Below are positions 33,836 to 46,187 of a stretch of 64,000 nt of DNA, one piece after another. Position numbers and translations under genes: made by a program. How positions within the stretch are numbered: the stretch's first letter is position 1; every line of letters begins with the position of its first letter. Source of the DNA: Bathymodiolus brooksi (Eukaryota > Mollusca > Bivalvia > Mytilida > Modiolidae); the NCBI GenBank assembly GCA_963680875.1, contig OY804575.1, positions 35,065,103 to 35,129,102 of the forward strand, read 5' to 3'. A model generated the notes under the pieces. The model worked only from the letters and a program-made list of their open reading frames with translations, made no database searches and was not told where the DNA came from.

Positions 33836-34295
33836 TACCAGATCGCAAACATTATAAGTTGACAGAATTCTCTTTATTGTTCACAACTTTCCACTTCGTC
33901 CGTGATTTTTAACAATTTTAATAATTAAATCATAAAGAAACAAAAAAACACGTTTCTTTTCTAATATTTAGTGAATACTTGTGTATTACATGAAAACGTG
34001 TAGGAAACGTGTATTGATTGGCTCGATAAAAATACATAATTGGGGAGAACAGTAAATTACATTAGCTGTGTATTCATTGGCTACAAAAATGTATTTGGAC
34101 CAATCGCTGTGCTCGTAACAAACTGTTTTCGACTAGAACAGAAGAGTTATCTACCGTTACAGTTTATGTCGGGTTTCGGAAAAACAACAATTTTTAACGG
34201 TCTAATAGGCAATCGCCCAAACGTTTTTTGCTGGGCCAGTGACTACCTAATTTGGAGCAGCTTTTGGTCGCCCGAATAAGATATTAGTCGCATTT
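33836..34295. other. Foreign block between minor-capsid fragments, right part
   Basis: No gene recognised. A short imperfect palindrome TGGTCGCCCGAATAAG...GGCGACTGGGCGACC lies at its right end, next to where capsid similarity resumes. Confidence 0.4.
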
Positions 34296-34299
34296 GGCG

Positions 34300-34690
34300 A
34301 CTGGGCGACCGTCCATTTCAGGAACTGTCCTTTATTACAATCCATGTCAGGATTCAGACAAGCTATATTCCCGGCGGGGGAGTATGCTTCAGATTGAGGT
34401 AGCGGATGTGAAGAAAGGATTAAATGCTCTGTACTTGTACTGCCCTTTGGTGGAACCGAGAATGGTGGGAGATGCCCAAGTACCGTTATTGAGAATCGTA
34501 CCGGTGGAAGGAAGAGACGGAAAAATGATCACCCGAGTGTTTGATCCGATACAGTACTGTCCCCTGTTACAACGACGATTTCAGACCATGGAAATAGATA
34601 TAAGGGACGACACGGGGTCTATAGTGCCATTCTAAAGAGGACGAGTGGTGGTGACACTTCACTGTAGAAAACGAAAAGAATTCTCTCTAG
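34300..34690 (+). pseudogene. Polinton minor capsid (penton-like) protein, C-terminal fragment
   Basis: A frame open to 34635 carries GLNALYLYCPLVEPRMVGDA and IEVADVKK, and ends RRFQTMEIDIRDDTGSIVPF at a stop. Similarity continues for another 15 codons in the same frame (GRVVVTLHCRK), so the stop is premature. Just upstream a frame change near 34385 is needed. The central part of the protein is missing. Together with 28246-28455 it forms one broken gene. Confidence 0.7.
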
Positions 34691-34734
34691 AATGAAACCA
34701 ACTCATCATCACGATACGAAAGCTTAACAGGATT

Positions 34735-35092
34735 ATTACATACACCTAGCCGGGAAAGGATATCCGGTATTTGCGGGAAGACGATATTAAATAGGACATG
34801 GACTTGGCAATATCTTAAAGCAGCCATGCCTTTGTTGAAAAAGGGAGCAAAGACCATAGGACGCGAGGCTTTAAAAACGGGGTTAAATATTGCCGGAGAT
34901 GTCGTACAAGGAAGAAATATCAAACAGGCAGCAAAATCACGATTGAAATCAACAGGACAAAACTTACTCCAGAAAGCTATGGACACGGTAAGACCCCCAG
35001 GACAACGAGCTATAAAAGAACCTGCCAAGCGAAAAAAGACCAGACGTCGGCAGACCAAGCAACGAAACACATCGAATGACATTTTCGGATAA
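34735..35092 (+). pseudogene. Polinton small basic capsid-associated protein
   Basis: The open ATG-initiated part is 34826-35089 (88 codons), rich in lysine and arginine, with LLKKGAKTIGREALKTGLNI and a C-terminal RRRQTKQRN...DIFG. Similar proteins lie between the penton-like and major capsid genes in Polintons and have been compared with adenovirus core or cement proteins. The usual N-terminus (GHGLGNIL) is visible upstream at 34735-34820 in another frame, after a stop and a frameshift. Confidence 0.55.
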
Positions 35093-35094
35093 GA

Positions 35095-35525
35095 ATGGCA
35101 CTTGTACACCCCAACTCATGCGAATGCACGAAATTAGAACTGAATTTATTTGAAGTTCCACCTACACAGACCAGTGTGGTTTGTGGGTATTGGGAGCAGA
35201 AAGGATTGACATCGGCTCTGACGGATCAAGGACCTTACGAATTTGCCGTCAGTGGGGCGGGGGACGACTACATCGACTTGGCTAATACCTACCTGTTTGT
35301 GGAGGCACAGATCGTGGATGACGACGATACTGCATTGGATGGCGGAGAGGACGTTGGACCTGTCAACTTATGGATGCATTCCCTCTTTAGTGATGTCAGT
35401 GTTAGCCTCAACGAACAACTGGTTTCACCACCCACCAGCTTGTACCCTTACAGAGCTTACATAGAAACATTACTCAGCTATGGCCCAGCTGCCAAAGAAT
35501 CTCAATTAACGGGAATCATGTGGTA
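35095..35525 (+). pseudogene. Polinton major capsid protein (double jelly-roll), N-terminal part
   Basis: It begins at ATG three bases after the preceding stop and encodes 143 codons of the N-terminal jelly-roll region (DYIDLANTYLFVEAQI, PVNLWMHSLFSDVSVSLNE, YPYRAYIETLLSYG). The frame is intact up to the TA at 35524-35525, where a DNA transposon is inserted; beyond it the ribosome would read only transposon codons to a stop at 35566. The second part follows the insertion at 36582. Confidence 0.8.
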
Positions 35526-36579
35526 TAGTCTGTTTGGTGACTCTGAAAATAGGGAAAAAAATTCCTAAAAAATCAACGGGTTGTCAAATTTTCTTTTTAA
35601 TTATATTTATATTAAGGACTTATTATTACATATTATAGGTGAATTTATCAAAAAAATTCATTAAAGAATAAAAAAGTTTGCCATAGGACTTAATTGTAAA
35701 ATTATGTCATTTTGTCATGTAACAAACATGGGAGTAAATACTGCTGAAATGAACAGCAACATGTGGTCAGTATTGACAAACAGCAAGTCAGCTGATTTCA
35801 TCATTAGCATGTTACATCAGATGTTTACTACTGGCCATACCAAATATGGACAATATTCAAATTAGATTTACACCTGTTCAGGTAAAAATCAATAATGATG
35901 ATACATTATTACATAACTGATTGTGGAGCATTTAAAGTACATGCAAACTATCCATTCCCTTTATGTGCATAGAGGTTAATAATAGAGAACAAAATTACCT
36001 GAAAACGTTGTTTATTCTGACCAGTACATATCAGTAGTTTCACCCTCACTGTCATGATCCCCATCTGAATCAGTGTCACTATCACTGTCTAGATTTATAA
36101 TAATTTTTGGAATTTCCTCTATAATGTGGTCAGATTTCCACTATTGTGGTTCTATTTTGTTTTCAACATGAATGCAAAAGTTAGTCCACTTTTCTGGGGT
36201 TATGGTTTTAAATCCTTTTATTATTAAGTCCTTTACATCATTAGTTTTAAATGGTCAAACTGTTTATCAATTATTCAAAACATCTTGAATCTTTAGCCTA
36301 ATATGGCATTCCCATGTGACTGAAATTAGCATAACAACAGACAGGAAAGAACAGGTAAGGCTGTTCATTATAATGGCAGCCTCCTTTACTTACAATCTGA
36401 TAAAATTAGTATTGGGCCCTATGGAGATTTTTTTTATTATTTGAATTTTTTCTTTGACAACTTTTACTCAGATATGTATTGAATAATGTGTGCCTAAAAT
36501 GTTAAAAAGAGCAATAGAAAGCAAATCCCTGATTTTTAAATAATTTTTTCCCCTATTTTCAGAGTCACCAAACAGACTA
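35526..36579. mobile_element. TA-inserting DNA transposon (non-autonomous), in the major capsid gene
   Basis: The ends are near-perfect inverted repeats of about 30 bp beginning TAGTCTGTTTGGTGACTC. TA lies at 35524-35525 and 36580-36581. Removal of the element with one TA leaves the capsid frame uninterrupted, which confirms the borders. The 1054-bp interior is AT-rich and has no transposase. TA targeting suggests the Tc1/mariner-IS630 group, but the superfamily is not certain. Confidence 0.8.
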
Positions 36580-36581
36580 TA

Positions 36582-36792
36582 CAAGGATACACCGGGACAT
36601 CAAGATAAGACAACAGCCGCTAACAAAGGATTCACGTCCCGTAAAGAATTGCCGGCCCAAAGCAAGTCTGTACAGATGATGGGAAAACTACACTTGGATT
36701 TATTTTGTGAAGAGAAATATTTACTGAATCACGCCAATCTGAAAATCAAATTACGACGAAGTCGAGACGAGTTTGCCATTATTTTTTCTTGA
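36582..36792 (+). pseudogene. Polinton major capsid protein, second fragment
   Basis: After the TA it continues the capsid frame with KDTPGHQDKTTAANKGF, RKELPAQSKSVQMMGKLHLD and NHANLKIKLRRSRDEF, a conserved part of the Polinton capsid protein. Similarity ends near 36775 and a stop follows at 36790, so more than half of the protein, and the right end of the element, are missing. Confidence 0.75.
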
Positions 36793-37493
36793 TGTTATGA
36801 AACTTAGAAGTGCATGTTAAGTTTACTTGTTGTACGAAGTCGGTCATATTTGTTTATAATAATATGATCACGCGCTGTACTTCATAATGTTGTATCGAGT
36901 ACACCTTGCTATGTGCGGGATTCGAACTCACAACGACCTTTTCAGCAGAAAAAACAGCAAAAACAAATAAACAACAACAATACACCATATAATAAACATG
37001 AACATGAGCAATAGTTTTATGCAGAGATCCAATTTTAAAATTAATCATGGGCGAACAGTTCAAAGAAAGACAACTATAATAAGTTTTACTTGTATTGCCG
37101 AAATCAATTAGATACACAAAGTCATACATTCAAATACACAATAATTAAACATTCATAATAAGTTTCATGAATAAACACATTGCATTTAATAAATTAATAA
37201 TTTGTTGGCAATAAAATTCACCACGCCGCTACGGCCGCCAAAAATACAATAATGATATTACTGGTATTTTTTTCTTTTCTCGGAACATATCTTAATCCTT
37301 CAAAACATAATAAAGGTCATGAAGAAAAAGAAAAAACACTAGTGATGTATGGTGATCACTAGTAGAACTGGCAGGGAACATCATCATGCATAGGATGGGA
37401 GCTTCCTGAAACGAGAAAAGAAAAATTACGCAGCAAACTATGTACTAATATATACAACATAAAATAAACAATACAATATCATATCAATAAAAC
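36793..37493. other. Spacer with a tRNA-like B-box
   Basis: No protein gene is supported. On the minus strand near 36907-36935, GTTGTGAGTTCGAATCCCGC contains a good RNA polymerase III B-box (GTTCGAATCCC), but no A-box or cloverleaf was found, so it is a tRNA or SINE relic. The rest is AT-rich. Confidence 0.4.
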
Positions 37494-37925
37494 TTAAAAC
37501 AATCTATAAACTGAGATGTTTGATAATAAAGATAATTTTCTTTCTGAATAACTCTGCTCCATCTTTGGGTGCGTAAAAAGACGGATCTGGTTTGTTATTC
37601 TGTAAAAATGAACGATATAAATTACAAATAATAGAGATCTTCTGTTGCATAACATTCTTAACTCGGAATTTACTTTATTAAGTTTTCTTTCTGAAAGTTT
37701 AAAATCAACCAAATGAGGTAATAAGGAAGTAAAAATAATCTTAGCATCTGTCTTGCTTTTAATTTTATGAATCAAATCACCATAACCAGACAAAATAGTA
37801 TCTACAGATTGAGATGAGGAGACATTATTTGTTCCTACAGGTACAATAACGAAATTTAAAATGTTTAAATTAATTCTACCATTTGAAACAAAATCAGCTA
37901 ACCTGGCTATTGTAGCCCCAGGAAA
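37494..37925 (-). pseudogene. SGNH/GDSL-type hydrolase fragment of the DIRS element
   Basis: The frame carries FPGATIARLADFV, VIVPVGTNNVSSSQS (equivalent to the GTND block of SGNH hydrolases) and AKIIFTSLLPHLVDF. The catalytic GDS block I is absent because the fragment starts after it, and the C-terminal Asp/His region is disturbed (probable frame change near 37600). Similar ORFs occur as an accessory gene in some DIRS/Ngaro elements; the substrate is unknown. The 5' end runs directly into the recombinase fragment. Confidence 0.6.
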
Positions 37926-38096
37926 TGCCTTTAAATAAATGTAATAATTTGACACCGCTTATATAATTTTGTATAGATTGGATAGATTTGAAACTTCTAC
38001 TAAAAATTGTGCATATAAGGATAATATTCTTTCAGAGGAAGGAAGAGCTATAAAGTAGTAATAAAAACAAAACAGGAAATACGAATCCCATTGAAG
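37915..38096 (-). pseudogene. Tyrosine recombinase fragment (N-terminal domain)
   Basis: Downstream of the last array unit the frame continues WDSYFLFCF and ALPSSERILSLYAQFLVEVS, then after a one-base frame change IQNYISGVKLLHLFKGIS. This is the N-terminal (core-binding) part of a DIRS-type recombinase. The catalytic R...HxxR...Y domain is missing; similarity stops at KGIS and passes into the hydrolase fragment. Confidence 0.65.
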
Positions 38097-41000
38097 CTTT
38101 ATATTATTGTACGTTCTAACAGACATGAGCAACAGACTTCTTACATTGTAGTTCGATAGCTTTATATTATTGTACGTTCTAACAGACATGAGCAACAGAC
38201 TTCTTACATTGTAGTTCGATAGCTTTATATTATTGTACGTTCTAACAGACATGAGCAACAGACTTCTTACATTGTAGTTCGATAGCTTTATATTATTGTA
38301 CGTTCTAACAGACATGAGCAACAGACTTCTTACATTGTAGTTCGATAGCTTTATATTATTGTACGTTCTAACAGACATGAGCAACAGACTTCTTACATTG
38401 TAGTTCGATAGCTTTATATTATTGTACGTTCTAACAGACATGAGCAACAGACTTCTTACATTGTAGTTCGATAGCTTTATATTATTGTACGTTCTAACAG
38501 ACATGAGCAACAGACTTCTTACATTGTAGTTCGATAGCTTTATATTATTGTACGTTCTAACAGACATGAGCAACAGACTTCTTACATTGTAGTTCGATAG
38601 CTTTATATTATTGTACGTTCTAACAGACATGAGCAACAGACTTCTTACATTGTAGTTCGATAGCTTTATATTATTGTACGTTCTAACAGACATGAGCAAC
38701 AGACTTCTTACATTGTAGTTCGATAGCTTTATATTATTGTACGTTCTAACAGACATGAGCAACAGACTTCTTACATTGTAGTTCGATAGCTTTATATTAT
38801 TGTACGTTCTAACAGACATGAGCAACAGACTTCTTACATTGTAGTTCGATAGCTTTATATTATTGTACGTTCTAACAGACATGAGCAACAGACTTCTTAC
38901 ATTGTAGTTCGATAGCTTTATATTATTGTACGTTCTAACAGACATGAGCAACAGACTTCTTACATTGTAGTTCGATAGCTTTATATTATTGTACGTTCTA
39001 ACAGACATGAGCAACAGACTTCTTACATTGTAGTTCGATAGCTTTATATTATTGTACGTTCTAACAGACATGAGCAACAGACTTCTTACATTGTAGTTCG
39101 ATAGCTTTATATTATTGTACGTTCTAACAGACATGAGCAACAGACTTCTTACATTGTAGTTCGATAGCTTTATATTATTGTACGTTCTAACAGACATGAG
39201 CAACAGACTTCTTACATTGTAGTTCGATAGCTTTATATTATTGTACGTTCTAACAGACATGAGCAACAGACTTCTTACATTGTAGTTCGATAGCTTTATA
39301 TTATTGTACGTTCTAACAGACATGAGCAACAGACTTCTTACATTGTAGTTCGATAGCTTTATATTATTGTACGTTCTAACAGACATGAGCAACAGACTTC
39401 TTACATTGTAGTTCGATAGCTTTATATTATTGTACGTTCTAACAGACATGAGCAACAGACTTCTTACATTGTAGTTCGATAGCTTTATATTATTGTACGT
39501 TCTAACAGACATGAGCAACAGACTTCTTACATTGTAGTTCGATAGCTTTATATTATTGTACGTTCTAACAGACATGAGCAACAGACTTCTTACATTGTAG
39601 TTCGATAGCTTTATATTATTGTACGTTCTAACAGACATGAGCAACAGACTTCTTACATTGTAGTTCGATAGCTTTATATTATTGTACGTTCTAACAGACA
39701 TGAGCAACAGACTTCTTACATTGTAGTTCGATAGCTTTATATTATTGTACGTTCTAACAGACATGAGCAACAGACTTCTTACATTGTAGTTCGATAGCTT
39801 TATATTATTGTACGTTCTAACAGACATGAGCAACAGACTTCTTACATTGTAGTTCGATAGCTTTATATTATTGTACGTTCTAACAGACATGAGCAACAGA
39901 CTTCTTACATTGTAGTTCGATAGCTTTATATTATTGTACGTTCTAACAGACATGAGCAACAGACTTCTTACATTGTAGTTCGATAGCTTTATATTATTGT
40001 ACGTTCTAACAGACATGAGCAACAGACTTCTTACATTGTAGTTCGATAGCTTTATATTATTGTACGTTCTAACAGACATGAGCAACAGACTTCTTACATT
40101 GTAGTTCGATAGCTTTATATTATTGTACGTTCTAACAGACATGAGCAACAGACTTCTTACATTGTAGTTCGATAGCTTTATATTATTGTACGTTCTAACA
40201 GACATGAGCAACAGACTTCTTACATTGTAGTTCGATAGCTTTATATTATTGTACGTTCTAACAGACATGAGCAACAGACTTCTTACATTGTAGTTCGATA
40301 GCTTTATATTATTGTACGTTCTAACAGACATGAGCAACAGACTTCTTACATTGTAGTTCGATAGCTTTATATTATTGTACGTTCTAACAGACATGAGCAA
40401 CAGACTTCTTACATTGTAGTTCGATAGCTTTATATTATTGTACGTTCTAACAGACATGAGCAACAGACTTCTTACATTGTAGTTCGATAGCTTTATATTA
40501 TTGTACGTTCTAACAGACATGAGCAACAGACTTCTTACATTGTAGTTCGATAGCTTTATATTATTGTACGTTCTAACAGACATGAGCAACAGACTTCTTA
40601 CATTGTAGTTCGATAGCTTTATATTATTGTACGTTCTAACAGACATGAGCAACAGACTTCTTACATTGTAGTTCGATAGCTTTATATTATTGTACGTTCT
40701 AACAGACATGAGCAACAGACTTCTTACATTGTAGTTCGATAGCTTTATATTATTGTACGTTCTAACAGACATGAGCAACAGACTTCTTACATTGTAGTTC
40801 GATAGCTTTATATTATTGTACGTTCTAACAGACATGAGCAACAGACTTCTTACATTGTAGTTCGATAGCTTTATATTATTGTACGTTCTAACAGACATGA
40901 GCAACAGACTTCTTACATTGTAGTTCGATAGCTTTATATTATTGTACGTTCTAACAGACATGAGCAACAGACTTCTTACATTGTAGTTCGATAGCTTTAT

Positions 41001-44000
41001 ATTATTGTACGTTCTAACAGACATGAGCAACAGACTTCTTACATTGTAGTTCGATAGCTTTATATTATTGTACGTTCTAACAGACATGAGCAACAGACTT
41101 CTTACATTGTAGTTCGATAGCTTTATATTATTGTACGTTCTAACAGACATGAGCAACAGACTTCTTACATTGTAGTTCGATAGCTTTATATTATTGTACG
41201 TTCTAACAGACATGAGCAACAGACTTCTTACATTGTAGTTCGATAGCTTTATATTATTGTACGTTCTAACAGACATGAGCAACAGACTTCTTACATTGTA
41301 GTTCGATAGCTTTATATTATTGTACGTTCTAACAGACATGAGCAACAGACTTCTTACATTGTAGTTCGATAGCTTTATATTATTGTACGTTCTAACAGAC
41401 ATGAGCAACAGACTTCTTACATTGTAGTTCGATAGCTTTATATTATTGTACGTTCTAACAGACATGAGCAACAGACTTCTTACATTGTAGTTCGATAGCT
41501 TTATATTATTGTACGTTCTAACAGACATGAGCAACAGACTTCTTACATTGTAGTTCGATAGCTTTATATTATTGTACGTTCTAACAGACATGAGCAACAG
41601 ACTTCTTACATTGTAGTTCGATAGCTTTATATTATTGTACGTTCTAACAGACATGAGCAACAGACTTCTTACATTGTAGTTCGATAGCTTTATATTATTG
41701 TACGTTCTAACAGACATGAGCAACAGACTTCTTACATTGTAGTTCGATAGCTTTATATTATTGTACGTTCTAACAGACATGAGCAACAGACTTCTTACAT
41801 TGTAGTTCGATAGCTTTATATTATTGTACGTTCTAACAGACATGAGCAACAGACTTCTTACATTGTAGTTCGATAGCTTTATATTATTGTACGTTCTAAC
41901 AGACATGAGCAACAGACTTCTTACATTGTAGTTCGATAGCTTTATATTATTGTACGTTCTAACAGACATGAGCAACAGACTTCTTACATTGTAGTTCGAT
42001 AGCTTTATATTATTGTACGTTCTAACAGACATGAGCAACAGACTTCTTACATTGTAGTTCGATAGCTTTATATTATTGTACGTTCTAACAGACATGAGCA
42101 ACAGACTTCTTACATTGTAGTTCGATAGCTTTATATTATTGTACGTTCTAACAGACATGAGCAACAGACTTCTTACATTGTAGTTCGATAGCTTTATATT
42201 ATTGTACGTTCTAACAGACATGAGCAACAGACTTCTTACATTGTAGTTCGATAGCTTTATATTATTGTACGTTCTAACAGACATGAGCAACAGACTTCTT
42301 ACATTGTAGTTCGATAGCTTTATATTATTGTACGTTCTAACAGACATGAGCAACAGACTTCTTACATTGTAGTTCGATAGCTTTATATTATTGTACGTTC
42401 TAACAGACATGAGCAACAGACTTCTTACATTGTAGTTCGATAGCTTTATATTATTGTACGTTCTAACAGACATGAGCAACAGACTTCTTACATTGTAGTT
42501 CGATAGCTTTATATTATTGTACGTTCTAACAGACATGAGCAACAGACTTCTTACATTGTAGTTCGATAGCTTTATATTATTGTACGTTCTAACAGACATG
42601 AGCAACAGACTTCTTACATTGTAGTTCGATAGCTTTATATTATTGTACGTTCTAACAGACATGAGCAACAGACTTCTTACATTGTAGTTCGATAGCTTTA
42701 TATTATTGTACGTTCTAACAGACATGAGCAACAGACTTCTTACATTGTAGTTCGATAGCTTTATATTATTGTACGTTCTAACAGACATGAGCAACAGACT
42801 TCTTACATTGTAGTTCGATAGCTTTATATTATTGTACGTTCTAACAGACATGAGCAACAGACTTCTTACATTGTAGTTCGATAGCTTTATATTATTGTAC
42901 GTTCTAACAGACATGAGCAACAGACTTCTTACATTGTAGTTCGATAGCTTTATATTATTGTACGTTCTAACAGACATGAGCAACAGACTTCTTACATTGT
43001 AGTTCGATAGCTTTATATTATTGTACGTTCTAACAGACATGAGCAACAGACTTCTTACATTGTAGTTCGATAGCTTTATATTATTGTACGTTCTAACAGA
43101 CATGAGCAACAGACTTCTTACATTGTAGTTCGATAGCTTTATATTATTGTACGTTCTAACAGACATGAGCAACAGACTTCTTACATTGTAGTTCGATAGC
43201 TTTATATTATTGTACGTTCTAACAGACATGAGCAACAGACTTCTTACATTGTAGTTCGATAGCTTTATATTATTGTACGTTCTAACAGACATGAGCAACA
43301 GACTTCTTACATTGTAGTTCGATAGCTTTATATTATTGTACGTTCTAACAGACATGAGCAACAGACTTCTTACATTGTAGTTCGATAGCTTTATATTATT
43401 GTACGTTCTAACAGACATGAGCAACAGACTTCTTACATTGTAGTTCGATAGCTTTATATTATTGTACGTTCTAACAGACATGAGCAACAGACTTCTTACA
43501 TTGTAGTTCGATAGCTTTATATTATTGTACGTTCTAACAGACATGAGCAACAGACTTCTTACATTGTAGTTCGATAGCTTTATATTATTGTACGTTCTAA
43601 CAGACATGAGCAACAGACTTCTTACATTGTAGTTCGATAGCTTTATATTATTGTACGTTCTAACAGACATGAGCAACAGACTTCTTACATTGTAGTTCGA
43701 TAGCTTTATATTATTGTACGTTCTAACAGACATGAGCAACAGACTTCTTACATTGTAGTTCGATAGCTTTATATTATTGTACGTTCTAACAGACATGAGC
43801 AACAGACTTCTTACATTGTAGTTCGATAGCTTTATATTATTGTACGTTCTAACAGACATGAGCAACAGACTTCTTACATTGTAGTTCGATAGCTTTATAT
43901 TATTGTACGTTCTAACAGACATGAGCAACAGACTTCTTACATTGTAGTTCGATAGCTTTATATTATTGTACGTTCTAACAGACATGAGCAACAGACTTCT

Positions 44001-46155
44001 TACATTGTAGTTCGATAGCTTTATATTATTGTACGTTCTAACAGACATGAGCAACAGACTTCTTACATTGTAGTTCGATAGCTTTATATTATTGTACGTT
44101 CTAACAGACATGAGCAACAGACTTCTTACATTGTAGTTCGATAGCTTTATATTATTGTACGTTCTAACAGACATGAGCAACAGACTTCTTACATTGTAGT
44201 TCGATAGCTTTATATTATTGTACGTTCTAACAGACATGAGCAACAGACTTCTTACATTGTAGTTCGATAGCTTTATATTATTGTACGTTCTAACAGACAT
44301 GAGCAACAGACTTCTTACATTGTAGTTCGATAGCTTTATATTATTGTACGTTCTAACAGACATGAGCAACAGACTTCTTACATTGTAGTTCGATAGCTTT
44401 ATATTATTGTACGTTCTAACAGACATGAGCAACAGACTTCTTACATTGTAGTTCGATAGCTTTATATTATTGTACGTTCTAACAGACATGAGCAACAGAC
44501 TTCTTACATTGTAGTTCGATAGCTTTATATTATTGTACGTTCTAACAGACATGAGCAACAGACTTCTTACATTGTAGTTCGATAGCTTTATATTATTGTA
44601 CGTTCTAACAGACATGAGCAACAGACTTCTTACATTGTAGTTCGATAGCTTTATATTATTGTACGTTCTAACAGACATGAGCAACAGACTTCTTACATTG
44701 TAGTTCGATAGCTTTATATTATTGTACGTTCTAACAGACATGAGCAACAGACTTCTTACATTGTAGTTCGATAGCTTTATATTATTGTACGTTCTAACAG
44801 ACATGAGCAACAGACTTCTTACATTGTAGTTCGATAGCTTTATATTATTGTACGTTCTAACAGACATGAGCAACAGACTTCTTACATTGTAGTTCGATAG
44901 CTTTATATTATTGTACGTTCTAACAGACATGAGCAACAGACTTCTTACATTGTAGTTCGATAGCTTTATATTATTGTACGTTCTAACAGACATGAGCAAC
45001 AGACTTCTTACATTGTAGTTCGATAGCTTTATATTATTGTACGTTCTAACAGACATGAGCAACAGACTTCTTACATTGTAGTTCGATAGCTTTATATTAT
45101 TGTACGTTCTAACAGACATGAGCAACAGACTTCTTACATTGTAGTTCGATAGCTTTATATTATTGTACGTTCTAACAGACATGAGCAACAGACTTCTTAC
45201 ATTGTAGTTCGATAGCTTTATATTATTGTACGTTCTAACAGACATGAGCAACAGACTTCTTACATTGTAGTTCGATAGCTTTATATTATTGTACGTTCTA
45301 ACAGACATGAGCAACAGACTTCTTACATTGTAGTTCGATAGCTTTATATTATTGTACGTTCTAACAGACATGAGCAACAGACTTCTTACATTGTAGTTCG
45401 ATAGCTTTATATTATTGTACGTTCTAACAGACATGAGCAACAGACTTCTTACATTGTAGTTCGATAGCTTTATATTATTGTACGTTCTAACAGACATGAG
45501 AAACAGACTTCTTACATTGTAGTTCGATAGCTTTATATTATTGTACGTTCTAACAGACATGAGCAACAGACTTCTTACATTGTAGTTCGATAGCTTTATA
45601 TTATTGTACGTTCTAACAGACATGAGCAACAGACTTCTTACATTGTAGTTCGATAGCTTTATATTATTGTACGTTCTAACAGACATGAGCAACAGACTTC
45701 TTACATTGTAGTTCGATAGCTTTATATTATTGTACGTTCTAACAGACATGAGCAACAGACTTCTTACATTGTAGTTCGATAGCTTTATATTATTGTACGT
45801 TCTAACAGACATGAGCAACAGACTTCTTACATTGTAGTTCGATAGCTTTATATTATTGTACGTTCTAACAGACATGAGCAACAGACTTCTTACATTGTAG
45901 TTCGATAGCTTTATATTATTGTACGTTCTAACAGACATGAGCAACAGACTTCTTACATTGTAGTTCGATAGCTTTATATTATTGTACGTTCTAACAGACA
46001 TGAGCAACAGACTTCTTACATTGTAGTTCGATAGCTTTATATTATTGTACGTTCTAACAGACATGAGCAACAGACTTCTTACATTGTAGTTCGATAGCTT
46101 TATATTATTGTACGTTCTAACAGACATGAGCAACAGACTTCTTACATTGTAGTTC
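38094..46155 (-). repeat. 63-bp coding minisatellite, ~128 copies, in the recombinase gene
   Basis: A 63-bp unit (21 codons; core residues NVRSLLLMSVRTYNNIK) is repeated about 128 times, 8.06 kb, almost without variation. I noticed a single substitution near 45501, changing one leucine to phenylalanine. The frame stays open throughout and joins the recombinase N-terminus at its low-coordinate end, so the unit is a duplicated piece of that gene. A 2724-codon frame results, but no selected function is implied. Confidence 0.95.
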
Positions 46156-46187
46156 GAAAATTTTATAATTCTAAAATTAAAATTTAC

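Larger units (their letters stand above)
25570..36792 (+). mobile_element. Polinton/Maverick element, decayed and interrupted
   Basis: Eight plus-strand gene remnants occur in an order consistent with animal Polintons: packaging ATPase, short hydrophobic protein, unknown protein, retroviral-type integrase with chromodomain, small membrane protein, penton-like minor capsid protein, small basic protein, major capsid protein. DNA polymerase B and the adenovirus-type protease were not seen, nor terminal inverted repeats, so both ends are missing. Most genes carry frameshifts or stops. An insertion block (about 28456-34295) splits the minor capsid gene and a TA-flanked transposon (35526-36579) splits the major capsid gene. 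Confidence 0.85.

Noticed and set aside
34040..34279. 79-codon plus-strand frame as a gene between the capsid fragments
   Set aside because: No domain, no start context and it lies in unidentified inserted DNA.
37959..46133. A 2724-residue repetitive protein on the minus strand as a real structural protein (for example silk- or byssus-like)
   Set aside because: The unit is a fragment of a retrotransposon recombinase, without signal peptide, and the frame joins recombinase sequence; openness follows from a 63-bp unit with no stop.
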